DNA of 64,000 bases, from the NCBI GenBank assembly GCA_023387985.1, contig JAEWHC010000009.1, positions 682,001 to 746,000 on the forward strand. Reading direction: 5' to 3'. The translations under genes were made by a program, and so were the position numbers. Below the pieces are notes generated by a model, which saw nothing but the letters and a program-made list of their open reading frames with translations, did not search any database and was not told the DNA's origin. This document shows, one piece after another, positions 50,557 to 58,250 of the stretch. The first letter of the stretch is position 1. Every line of letters starts with the position of its first letter. The stretch comes from Bacteroidota bacterium. GTDB lineage: Bacteria > Bacteroidota > Bacteroidia > Chitinophagales > Chitinophagaceae.

Positions 50557-51664
50557 GCAGTGAAGCGGCTTTTTCACGCATCTGCCGTTCTTCTTCTTCC
50601 TGTTTTTGCAGATCCCGCTCTTTTTTCTGCTCTGCCGTAAGTACGTATTCATCATAGTAAATGGTGACCAGCAAAATAAATCCGCTGAGCAGCAGGGGCC
50701 CGAAAATCAGGCCCAGGAAGCCAAACATATTGAGGCCAATGATTACCCCAAGCACGGTGATGATGGGATGCACATCGCCAATAAATTTCTGAGTGTACAA
50801 ACGGATCACATTATCGCTCATCCCTACTACAATCAATCCCCAAAATACAAGCCAGTAGGCATTGGTGGTATCGCCTTCTGCAAATTTGAAAACGACAAGC
50901 GGCACCCAGGCGGCCATTGTGCCTATGAAAGGAATGACCGAGGCAATGGCGGTAAGTACGCCCCACATAATGGGTTTATCTACGTCAAAAATCATATAGC
51001 CGATTGTTGCCAGTATGCCCTGGATGATAGCAAGCAGTGGGATCCCTACGGTATTGCTCATGACCATTCCGTTGATCTCACCAATCAGCCGGCTGGTATT
51101 GAAATGGCTCATAGGCAGGTTATCCCTTACCCATCTTTCCATCTGCCCGTTTCTTACCAGCATGAACCATAGCAGAAAATACATAAGGACCAGGTTGAGC
51201 AAAATGGAAACAGTGGCCCCGATCAGGGTCGGAAATTTTTGGGCTACAAACGTTGGGATCTTGTTCAGGTTTTCGCTGGTAATAATCCGGAGTCCAAAAT
51301 TTTGCCGCAGGTAGTCATCAATGGTTACAATGGTTCGTGACATCCTTTCTGTGTCGGCCAGCATGGGTTTTAACTGGGATATTAAAACATTGCCCGCCCA
51401 TACAAGCGGGTAAATGATGAGTACCGCTGAAGCGATCATCAGCAGCACGGAGATAAGGATAACATTCCAGTTCTTAACATAAATGAGGTAAAACAATGGC
51501 CTGCGTAACATCATGTACAAAGCCACAGCGCCCAGAAAAGCTGTGAGCATGAATTTTAGTTGGTTGAACAAGATCATGAACAACAGGATGATTATTGCCA
51601 GGATAATCAGCTGGGTGATGACACGCGGATGAATCCGGATTTCGGGGATCTGAGAGTTTGGCAT
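50549..51664 (-). CDS. AI-2E family transporter (PerM-like)
   Basis: A 371-residue membrane protein with about eight helices: LIILAIIILLFMILF, ALYMMLRRPLFYLI, SVLLMIASAVLIIYPLVW, VSILLNLVLMYFLLWFMLV, IPLLAIIQGILATIGYMIF, ASVIPFIGTMAAWVPLVVF, LVFWGLIVVGMSDNVIRL and VLGVIIGLNMFGFLGLIFGPLLLSGFILLV. The last block is the PerM family signature. It ends with a charged tail of Glu/Lys/Arg. Members export AI-2 or act in osmotic or sodium tolerance; the substrate is unknown here. Confidence 0.92.
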   Translation of the reverse strand: MPNSQIPEIRIHPRVITQLIILAIIILLFMILFNQLKFMLTAFLGAVALYMMLRRPLFYLIYVKNWNVILISVLLMIASAVLIIYPLVWAGNVLISQLKPMLADTERMSRTIVTIDDYLRQNFGLRIITSENLNKIPTFVAQKFPTLIGATVSILLNLVLMYFLLWFMLVRNGQMERWVRDNLPMSHFNTSRLIGEINGMVMSNTVGIPLLAIIQGILATIGYMIFDVDKPIMWGVLTAIASVIPFIGTMAAWVPLVVFKFAEGDTTNAYWLVFWGLIVVGMSDNVIRLYTQKFIGDVHPIITVLGVIIGLNMFGFLGLIFGPLLLSGFILLVTIYYDEYVLTAEQKKERDLQKQEEEERQMREKAASLLK

Positions 51665-51753
51665 AATGAGGATATACTAAGCTAAAAGTAATGATTTGTA
51701 TTCATCGAATTGCTGTGCCCATGGTTTTTTCTTTTCTTTGCAAAAACTTATTT

Positions 51754-52245
51754 ATGCAAGGTAATTTTTTCGCAACTGTAGAAAATTTTATTGAAGAACA
51801 GGGGTTTACCATAGTTTCTTCGGACACCACAAGACCATGGGGAGGTTTTTTTGTAATTGATGAATCGCAGGCTGAAAAATTCATTGAAATCTTCTTTCCC
51901 GGCCATACCAAAGAATCTTTGCTGATTGGCGAAAAACTCAGCCCCAAGATCCTTGCAGTTGCACCCGGCCAACGGCTGAGCTGGCAATATCATCATCGCC
52001 GAGCCGAAATCTGGCGGGTGATTGAAGGCCCGGTATTGGTTTCCATAAGCCCGGATGACAAAGAAACCGCGGCCCAATCCTATGAAGCCGGACAAACGAT
52101 CGTTTTGCAATGCGGCGACCGCCACCGCCTGATCGGTTCGCCCGATAAATGGGGCATAGTGGCAGAAATCTGGCAACATACCGAACCCGGCGCCCCGAGC
52201 AATGAAGACGATATTGTGCGGGTTCAGGATGATTTTGGAAGGTGA
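51754..52245 (+). CDS. Cupin-domain protein (mannose-6-phosphate isomerase type II-like)
   Basis: A 163-residue protein from the ATG at 51754 (the frame is open further upstream without support). A single cupin barrel: PGQRLSWQYHHRRAEIWRVIEGPV, with the HH..E metal residues, and CGDRHRLIG with the last His. The C-terminus WGIVAEIWQHTEPGAPSNEDDIVRVQDDFGR matches the C-terminal part of type II phosphomannose isomerase/GDP-mannose pyrophosphorylases, which here would be a stand-alone domain. It might isomerise a sugar phosphate. It is followed by a long noncoding region. Confidence 0.82.
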   Translation: MQGNFFATVENFIEEQGFTIVSSDTTRPWGGFFVIDESQAEKFIEIFFPGHTKESLLIGEKLSPKILAVAPGQRLSWQYHHRRAEIWRVIEGPVLVSISPDDKETAAQSYEAGQTIVLQCGDRHRLIGSPDKWGIVAEIWQHTEPGAPSNEDDIVRVQDDFGR

Positions 52246-52423
52246 GTTGTTCTGACGAATAATCTATCCCTCCAGCCTAATTGTTTGTTGGTTTATGATG
52301 CATGAGGTGGAGATGCTTAATCAATAGGTTGATTCCCTGCCATTAAACATCCCATTTTTCCCCAATTCAAGTAGCCCGTATGGTGCCTGTTTCAAGGCAT
52401 TGCATACCCGCTCGTGATTCAAC

Positions 52424-52516
52424 ACCTCTAGCTTTACCACAACCACAACCTCTACCTTTCTCTCTATCTCTGCCTTTCCCTCTACCTCTACTTCTACCTT
52501 TCCTTCTAACCTTTGC
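52424..52516. repeat. Degenerate CTCTACCTTTC-type pyrimidine minisatellite
   Basis: A strongly strand-asymmetric run of C and T made of imperfect units such as CCTCTACCTTTC, TCTCTATCTC, CTCTACCTC and TTCTACCTTTCC. The units are irregular in length (about 6 or 12), so it is a decayed simple repeat rather than an intact tandem array. No open reading frame covers it. Confidence 0.75.
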
Positions 52517-52626
52517 TTTTTAATTCTGTACCCTTATTATGGCTACAATAAGTTACAGGTAACATTTACGCTTGCAAAAACTCAAGATTCACGTTTTGCC
52601 AGCCTTTATCATCACAATTTATTCAG

Positions 52627-52655
52627 TTATACACAAGAAATCCGTGTTATTCACA
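52627..52655 (+). promoter_or_regulatory. Two DnaA-box-like 9-mers
   Basis: TTATACACA (52627-52635) and TTATTCACA (52647-52655) both match the DnaA-box form TTATNCACA exactly, in the same direction, 20 bases apart start to start (about two helical turns). A TTTTCCACA-like site (one mismatch) lies on the minus strand at 52717-52725. Confidence 0.45.
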
Positions 52656-52657
52656 GA

Positions 52658-52672
52658 TTTTACAGTGTAAAA
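52658..52672. promoter_or_regulatory. Perfect 15-bp palindrome upstream of mraZ
   Basis: TTTTACA-G-TGTAAAA is a perfect odd palindrome, three bases after the second DnaA-box-like site. It looks like a dimeric regulator operator. No regulator can be named. Confidence 0.4.
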
Positions 52673-52798
52673 GCCTTTAACACGCTTCAAACTCTTGCCA
52701 CACTAGTGTTTCCCCTTGTGGAAAAGTTAAAAACGACATTTTGGTGTTTAAAAATGGGAAAAACTGTTATTTTGTGTTAGAAAGTGGAAAAAAAGGTT

Positions 52799-53272
52799 AT
52801 GACAGGTTTTCTCGGTGAATATGAAGCTACCCTCGACGCCAAAGGACGTTTCCTGCTTCCGGCGGGCCTTAAAAAGCAAATGCCGGAGGGAACGACCACC
52901 CTGGTGGTGAACCGGGGTATGGAGGAATGCCTGAACCTGTATTTGCTGGATGATTGGAAAACGGAGGTGGAAGCCAAACTACGTGGAGTGAATCCATACG
53001 ACAGCCGTGAAAACAGAATGATCAGAAAAGCCATGATTGCCGGGGCAGTATATATAGAGTTCGATTCCGCCGGCCGCCTGAACCTGCCGAAAATTTTGAG
53101 TGAATATGCCGGATTGGAAAAAGACATTGTTCTGGCCGGTGACATTGAAAAAATTGAAGTTTGGGACAAGGCAAGATACAATATGCTCTTTGAAACCATT
53201 ACACCCGAAATGCTGGAAATGATCGCCCATAAAACCCTTGGGTCGCATGCCAGGCCGGGAGATAACGTCTGA
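52799..53272 (+). CDS. mraZ: Transcriptional regulator/division protein MraZ
   Basis: A 157-residue protein with two SpoVT/AbrB-like halves: FLGEYEATLDAKGRFLLPAGLK at the N-terminus and YIEFDSAGRLNLPKIL in the second half (DxxGR/DSAGR loops). It binds repeats in its own promoter and regulates the dcw cluster. The ATG at 52799 is chosen so that the protein begins MTGFLGEY; a GTG at 52784 is possible. It heads the cluster and is followed by rsmH 11 bases later. Confidence 0.94.
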   Translation: MTGFLGEYEATLDAKGRFLLPAGLKKQMPEGTTTLVVNRGMEECLNLYLLDDWKTEVEAKLRGVNPYDSRENRMIRKAMIAGAVYIEFDSAGRLNLPKILSEYAGLEKDIVLAGDIEKIEVWDKARYNMLFETITPEMLEMIAHKTLGSHARPGDNV

Positions 53273-53283
53273 AAACTTTCGCC

Positions 53284-54219
53284 ATGAGCAAATCCAACAA
53301 AGCGAATGGGGAAGAGGAAGGCAGAAATTATCATATCCCGGTATTGCTTGAGGAAGCTGTAGAGCTGCTGAAAATTGAACCTGGAGGCATATATGTGGAT
53401 TGCACATTTGGCGGGGGAGGGCACAGCCGCGAGATACTGAAGCGGTTAAGCAAAGACGGAAAGCTTGTAGCTTTCGACCAGGATGCCGACGCTGCCCGAA
53501 ACCTCCCTGAAGATCAGCGCCTGGTTTATGTCCCCGAAAATTTCAAACACCTTTCCCGCTTCTTGCGCCTGCATCAATTGATACCCGTAGATGGCCTTAT
53601 TGCAGATCTTGGCGTAAGCAGCCACCAGTTTGATGAAAGCGAAAGGGGATTCAGTTACCGCTTTGATGCCCCGCTTGATATGCGTATGGACCGCCGGGCT
53701 ACGAAAACTGCAGCAACCATTTTAAAAGAAGCGAGTGCTGCGGGATTGCAGCAGATCTTTTCCAGCTATGGCGAAGTGCAGAATTCAAGGACGCTGGCCA
53801 ATGCCATTGTCACACAACGCCAATCTGCAGAAATAAAAACCACCGGCGACCTGTTGGCCATTCTCGAGCCCTTATCGAGAGGAAAAGGCTACAAATATTA
53901 CTCGCAGGTTTTCCAGGCGCTGCGTATTGAAGTAAACGAAGAGCTTGAAGTACTAAAGCAGTTGCTCGAACAATTGCCGGGTGTAGTGAAAAAAGGGGGA
54001 AGGGTGGCCATCATCACTTTTCATTCGCTGGAAGACCGGATGGTGAAACAGTATTTCCGGCAGGGCGGATTGAATGTGGAAACCGACCCCTTATATGGAA
54101 CAAAAACTGAAAGCCCATGGAAAGAGATTACCCGCAAACCTGTGGAAGCTTCCGGGGAAGAAAAAACAACAAATGAACGAAGCCGGAGTGCCCGCCTGAG
54201 GGTGGCGCAACTTCAATAA
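53284..54219 (+). CDS. rsmH: 16S rRNA (cytosine(1402)-N(4))-methyltransferase
   Basis: A 311-residue methyltransferase: HIPVLLEEAVELL, DCTFGGGGHSREIL (SAM site), DGLIADLGVSSHQFDESERGFSYRFDAPLDMRM, YSQVFQALRIEVNEELEVL and the C-terminal ITFHSLEDRMVKQYF. It methylates C1402 N4 in the ribosomal decoding centre. The order mraZ-rsmH-ftsL is the standard start of the dcw cluster. Confidence 0.96.
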   Translation: MSKSNKANGEEEGRNYHIPVLLEEAVELLKIEPGGIYVDCTFGGGGHSREILKRLSKDGKLVAFDQDADAARNLPEDQRLVYVPENFKHLSRFLRLHQLIPVDGLIADLGVSSHQFDESERGFSYRFDAPLDMRMDRRATKTAATILKEASAAGLQQIFSSYGEVQNSRTLANAIVTQRQSAEIKTTGDLLAILEPLSRGKGYKYYSQVFQALRIEVNEELEVLKQLLEQLPGVVKKGGRVAIITFHSLEDRMVKQYFRQGGLNVETDPLYGTKTESPWKEITRKPVEASGEEKTTNERSRSARLRVAQLQ

Positions 54220-54229
54220 TGAAAAATCT

Positions 54230-54574
54230 ATGCCAGCAACTGCAAATAAGAAGATCATGAACAAACCCGCGTGGCGCAAGCTGCTGCAGGGGAAATGGCT
54301 GATCCGTCATGTTCCTTTTCTTATTTTCCTGGCCATACTCGCTGTTATCTATATCGGCAACGGACACTATGCGGATAATACCATTCGCAAAACGGAGAAA
54401 GCGCAGCGTGAGCTCAGGCAACTGCAATATCAGTATAAAGCCATGCAGGCTGAAGTGATCTACAGAAGCCGCCATGCCGAACTCGCCAAATCGGTTCAAC
54501 CCATGGGACTAAAACCTTCGGTTGATCCTCCATATAAGATCAGTCCACCCGATACATTAATCAAAACGCCCTGA
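54230..54574 (+). CDS. ftsL: FtsL-like cell-division protein
   Basis: A 114-residue protein: basic cytoplasmic start, one transmembrane helix (VPFLIFLAILAVIYIGNG, about 39-56), then a charged coiled-coil-like stretch (NTIRKTEKAQRELRQLQYQYKAMQAEV). FtsL is poorly conserved; the identification rests on this layout and the position between rsmH and ftsI. It should form the FtsQLB complex in the divisome. It starts 10 bases after the rsmH stop. Confidence 0.82.
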   Translation: MPATANKKIMNKPAWRKLLQGKWLIRHVPFLIFLAILAVIYIGNGHYADNTIRKTEKAQRELRQLQYQYKAMQAEVIYRSRHAELAKSVQPMGLKPSVDPPYKISPPDTLIKTP

Positions 54575-54644
54575 ACCTGCGCTGATCCCAATTCCAACAT
54601 AAAAAACCATACCCCCGATACCTAATCCCCATTTCCCAACTCCT

Positions 54645-56747
54645 ATGGAAATCAAAAAGGAAATCATATTCAGAACATACCTGGTCTTCCTGGTCCTGGT
54701 GGTGTTTTCCCTTTTGATCGTAAGCAAGACCATGTATATTCAATTGGGCCAGGGAAAATACTGGAGGAGCATGGCAGACAGTGCCCACATAACCGAAGAA
54801 CAAATTGCCGCCGAGCGGGGTGCCATTCTGAGTGAAAGCGGCGAAGTGCTGAGTACCTCTATCCCGGAATTTGACATTTATGTGGATTTTCAGGCCAATG
54901 GGTTGATTGAAGACAATGGCAAGCTTTTTTATCTGTACCGCGATTCACTGGCTCACGGACTTGCCGGGTTATTTAAAGACAAAAAAGCAGCTGAATATAA
55001 AAAGATTCTGGACAATGGATTTAAGAAAAAAGACCGTTTCTTTCTTCTGAAGCGGAAGATCTCTTTCCTGGACTATGAAGACCTGAAAAAGCTTCCGCTG
55101 GTGCGTTTGGGAAAAAACAAAAGTGGTTTTATTGGCATCGTTCGAATGAAGCGTCTTTATCCCTACCGCAGCCTGGCCAACCGTACCATTGGCATAGCAA
55201 GGGAAAACAATAAAGTGGGCCTGGAAAAATATTACAACGAAGCCCTGGCGGGAACCAATGGCAGCCGGTTTGTACGCTACATTGCCGGGGGAGCGGGAGT
55301 GCCTATTGAAGGAACGGATATTGAGCCTGTGGATGGAAATGACCTGGTGACAACGCTTGATGTAAACATCCAGGAAATTGCCCATGAAGCGCTTGCACGC
55401 ATGATGGTTCAAAATGAAGCAGAGCGTGGTACCTGCATCGTAATGGAAGTGAAAACCGGAAAAGTGCGGGCCATTGCCAATTTGGGCCGACAGAGAGATG
55501 GCACCTACTGGGAAGACTACAATTATGCGTTGGTTCCTTCCGAACCTGGTTCCACATTTAAATTGCTTACCCTCATCAGTGTGCTGGAAGATGGTCATGC
55601 TTCCCTCAATTCAAAGGTTGACCTGGAAAATGGACGCTGGAAAGTTGCAAACCAGGTGGTGTTTGACAGTGAGCGCCATGGCTTGCGGGAAGCCACGCTT
55701 CAAACTGCCTTTGAGCGCAGCAGCAATGTGGCCATGGCCAAAGTGGCCTATGCTTTTTATGCTGCCAATCCTAAAGGTTACCTGGCGCATATTACCAAAA
55801 TGCATCTTGATACCCTTACCGGCATTGACCTCACCGGGGAAATGAAACCCCGTATTTACAAACCCGGCGATCGCATGTGGAGCAAAACCACTTTGCCCTG
55901 GATGGCATTTGGATACAACCTTACCATTTCACCGCTGCAAACCGCGATGATGTATAACGCCATTGCGAACAATGGCGTTATGGTGCGGCCATATCTTGTA
56001 AATGCCCTGATGAAGGATGGCGAACTGGTGGAGGAAAAAATGCCTGTAGTTATCGATTCCGCCATTTGTAGTCCGCAGGTTTTGCGCGACGTAAAACTTA
56101 GTCTTGAAGGCGTAGTGACCAATGGAACTGCCAGGAGATTGAAATCTGACAAATACGAGTTTGCAGCGAAAACAGGAACGAGTCTCGTGGCGGATAAAGG
56201 CATTTCTTATGCCGACCGCGTTTACCAGTCATCTTTCGCAGGTTATTTTCCTGCACAAGATCCACAATACACCATAGTGGTGGTTATCCGCAATAAGAAA
56301 CATGCAGCCAATTTTTACGGGGGTACAGTTGCAGGTCCCGTCTTTCGCGAAGTGGCAGACCGCCTGTACGGGTCACATATCTATAAACATCTTGAACCGC
56401 AGGCACCGCGGCGAGACAGCAGCATTTACCAGTATGCCGCAATACGTGAAACCGCAGGTGCGGTAAGCAGCTACCTCAATTGGAATTATCGTGACAGCAG
56501 CACAAACAACGATTTGGTGGTGCTCAATTATCATCCGTTGCGTGGAATGAGCCTTGCGGGTAGAGACAGTGCCGCCAATAAAATGCCTGCACTAACCGGC
56601 ATCACTTTGAGGGATGCGCTGGATGTATGCGAAGAAAAAGGATTGACTGTTCACGTAAAAGGAAAAGGGAGACTGGTGAATCAAAGCATTGCAGCGGGAG
56701 AACCAATACGGAGCGGACAAAAAATAATATTGGAATTCAATCAATAG
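54645..56747 (+). CDS. ftsI: Division-specific penicillin-binding protein (PBP3/FtsI) with PASTA domain
   Basis: A 700-residue protein. One N-terminal helix (TYLVFLVLVVFSLLIVSKTMYI) is followed by the dimerisation domain (AAERGAILSESGEVLSTSIP) and the transpeptidase domain. SxxK is SEPGSTFKLLTL (about residue 305), SxN is FERSSNVAMAK, and KTGT is FAAKTGTSLVADKG. The C-terminus carries one PASTA domain (MPALTGITLRDALDVCEEKGL). It crosslinks septal peptidoglycan together with FtsW. The PASTA domain is absent from E. coli FtsI but usual in Bacteroidota and Gram-positive homologues. The murE start follows 5 bases after the stop. Confidence 0.94.
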   Translation: MEIKKEIIFRTYLVFLVLVVFSLLIVSKTMYIQLGQGKYWRSMADSAHITEEQIAAERGAILSESGEVLSTSIPEFDIYVDFQANGLIEDNGKLFYLYRDSLAHGLAGLFKDKKAAEYKKILDNGFKKKDRFFLLKRKISFLDYEDLKKLPLVRLGKNKSGFIGIVRMKRLYPYRSLANRTIGIARENNKVGLEKYYNEALAGTNGSRFVRYIAGGAGVPIEGTDIEPVDGNDLVTTLDVNIQEIAHEALARMMVQNEAERGTCIVMEVKTGKVRAIANLGRQRDGTYWEDYNYALVPSEPGSTFKLLTLISVLEDGHASLNSKVDLENGRWKVANQVVFDSERHGLREATLQTAFERSSNVAMAKVAYAFYAANPKGYLAHITKMHLDTLTGIDLTGEMKPRIYKPGDRMWSKTTLPWMAFGYNLTISPLQTAMMYNAIANNGVMVRPYLVNALMKDGELVEEKMPVVIDSAICSPQVLRDVKLSLEGVVTNGTARRLKSDKYEFAAKTGTSLVADKGISYADRVYQSSFAGYFPAQDPQYTIVVVIRNKKHAANFYGGTVAGPVFREVADRLYGSHIYKHLEPQAPRRDSSIYQYAAIRETAGAVSSYLNWNYRDSSTNNDLVVLNYHPLRGMSLAGRDSAANKMPALTGITLRDALDVCEEKGLTVHVKGKGRLVNQSIAAGEPIRSGQKIILEFNQ

Positions 56748-56752
56748 AAGCG

Positions 56753-58219
56753 TTGAAAAAACTGGATAACATATTAAAGCATATTGATACCCGGATTATA
56801 TCCGGTCTGGCAGACGTTCAGGTCACCGGGTTGTCCGTAGATTCGCGGAAGGTTGCTCCGGGATTTTTGTTTGGAGCATTGGTGGGTTGGAAACAGGATG
56901 GACACCAGTATATCACCAACGCCATTGAAAACGGCGCAGTCGTTGTGGTATGCCAGCAACTGCCGGAAGAAATTGTACCAGGCGTTACCTACATTGAAGT
57001 GGAGAACAGCAGCCTGGCCTTTGGATTACTGGCTGCCGCATTTTATGGTCATCCTTCACGACATATGAAGGTGATCGGGGTTACCGGTACCAATGGCAAA
57101 ACCACCATCGCCACATTGCTGCATCAATTGTTTACTGCCCTTGGTTACACCTGCGGTTTGATTTCCACGGTAAAAAACATTGTAGGTACCGAAGCAAGCC
57201 AGGCGGATTTTACCACTCCGGATGCCGCTCAGTTGCAAAACCTGCTTGCTCAAATGCATGAAGCAGGATGTAGTCATGTTTTCATGGAAGTGAGCAGCCA
57301 TGCCCTGCATCAGCATCGTGTGGCCGGATTGCACTTCGCCGGAGGAATATTTTCAAACATCACCCACGATCATCTCGATTACCACAAAACTTTTGAGGAA
57401 TACATCCGGGTGAAAAAGTCTTTTTTTGATGCATTGCCGGTATCTGCTTTCGCCATAACAAATGCCGATGAAAAACGTGGCAGGGTAATGCTTCAAAATA
57501 CCGCTGCAAAGCAATTCAGCTATGCATTGAGATCGCCTGCAGATTTTAAAGGGAAAATTATTGAAAACCACCTTACCGGCCTGGTGATGGAAATGAACGG
57601 CCGCGAAGTGCATTTCCGGATGATCGGAGAATTTAATGCGTACAACCTGCTTGCTGTTTTTGGCGCGGCGGTTTGCCTTGGCGAGGTTGAAGAAGACATC
57701 CTTGAAAAATTGTCTGAATTGCGTGGCGCGGAAGGAAGATTTGATTATACCATTTCCACGGCTGATCGCATCATCGGCATCGTGGATTATGCCCATACCC
57801 CCGATGCATTGATGAATGTACTCGCCACCATTCAAAAGCTGCGGAGCAGCAATGAAAATGTAATCACGGTGGTGGGTTGTGGTGGTGACCGGGATAAAAC
57901 CAAGCGACCGCTTATGGCAGCCGTAGCCTGCGGGTACAGCACAAGAGCCATTTTAACCAGCGATAATCCCCGGACGGAGGATCCGCTGGCCATTTTGGAA
58001 GATATGCAGGAGGGAATGAAAAGCGAGTACAAAAGAAAATCCCTGGTCATAGCCGACCGGAGGGAAGCCATCAAAACTGCCGTTGCACTTGCAGAGGCGG
58101 GAGACATTATTTTGGTGGCCGGCAAAGGCCATGAAAACTACCAGGATATCCATGGCGTAAAACACCATTTTGATGACAAGGAGGAATTGAATAAAATTTT
58201 TGAATTGCTGCAGAAATAG
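56753..58219 (+). CDS. murE: UDP-MurNAc-L-Ala-D-Glu--meso-DAP ligase
   Basis: A 488-residue Mur ligase from the TTG at 56753. Nearby in-frame ATGs are lacking, and the ATG at 56627 lies deep inside ftsI and would add 42 non-homologous residues. ATP motif VTGTNGKTTIATLL, MEVSSHALHQHR and DYAHTPDALMNVL are followed by the substrate motif SDNPRTEDP. DNPR marks meso-diaminopimelate as the added amino acid rather than lysine. It makes UDP-MurNAc-tripeptide in the cytoplasm. It is translated directly after ftsI. Confidence 0.93.
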   Translation: MKKLDNILKHIDTRIISGLADVQVTGLSVDSRKVAPGFLFGALVGWKQDGHQYITNAIENGAVVVVCQQLPEEIVPGVTYIEVENSSLAFGLLAAAFYGHPSRHMKVIGVTGTNGKTTIATLLHQLFTALGYTCGLISTVKNIVGTEASQADFTTPDAAQLQNLLAQMHEAGCSHVFMEVSSHALHQHRVAGLHFAGGIFSNITHDHLDYHKTFEEYIRVKKSFFDALPVSAFAITNADEKRGRVMLQNTAAKQFSYALRSPADFKGKIIENHLTGLVMEMNGREVHFRMIGEFNAYNLLAVFGAAVCLGEVEEDILEKLSELRGAEGRFDYTISTADRIIGIVDYAHTPDALMNVLATIQKLRSSNENVITVVGCGGDRDKTKRPLMAAVACGYSTRAILTSDNPRTEDPLAILEDMQEGMKSEYKRKSLVIADRREAIKTAVALAEAGDIILVAGKGHENYQDIHGVKHHFDDKEELNKIFELLQK

Positions 58220-58250
58220 AAGGCCGTTATAAAGAAAAAAACCAAAGAAA

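Larger units (their letters stand above)
52246..52798. other. Noncoding region upstream of the dcw cluster
   Basis: About 550 bases without a credible gene. From left: unremarkable sequence to about 52420; a pyrimidine-rich degenerate repeat (52424-52516); two DnaA-box-like sites (52627-52655); a 15-bp palindrome (52658-52672); then an AT-rich stretch with three TGGGAAAA/GTGGAAAA-type sites (52718, 52755 and 52784) running into mraZ. This is the longest gene-free stretch of the window. Confidence 0.6.
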
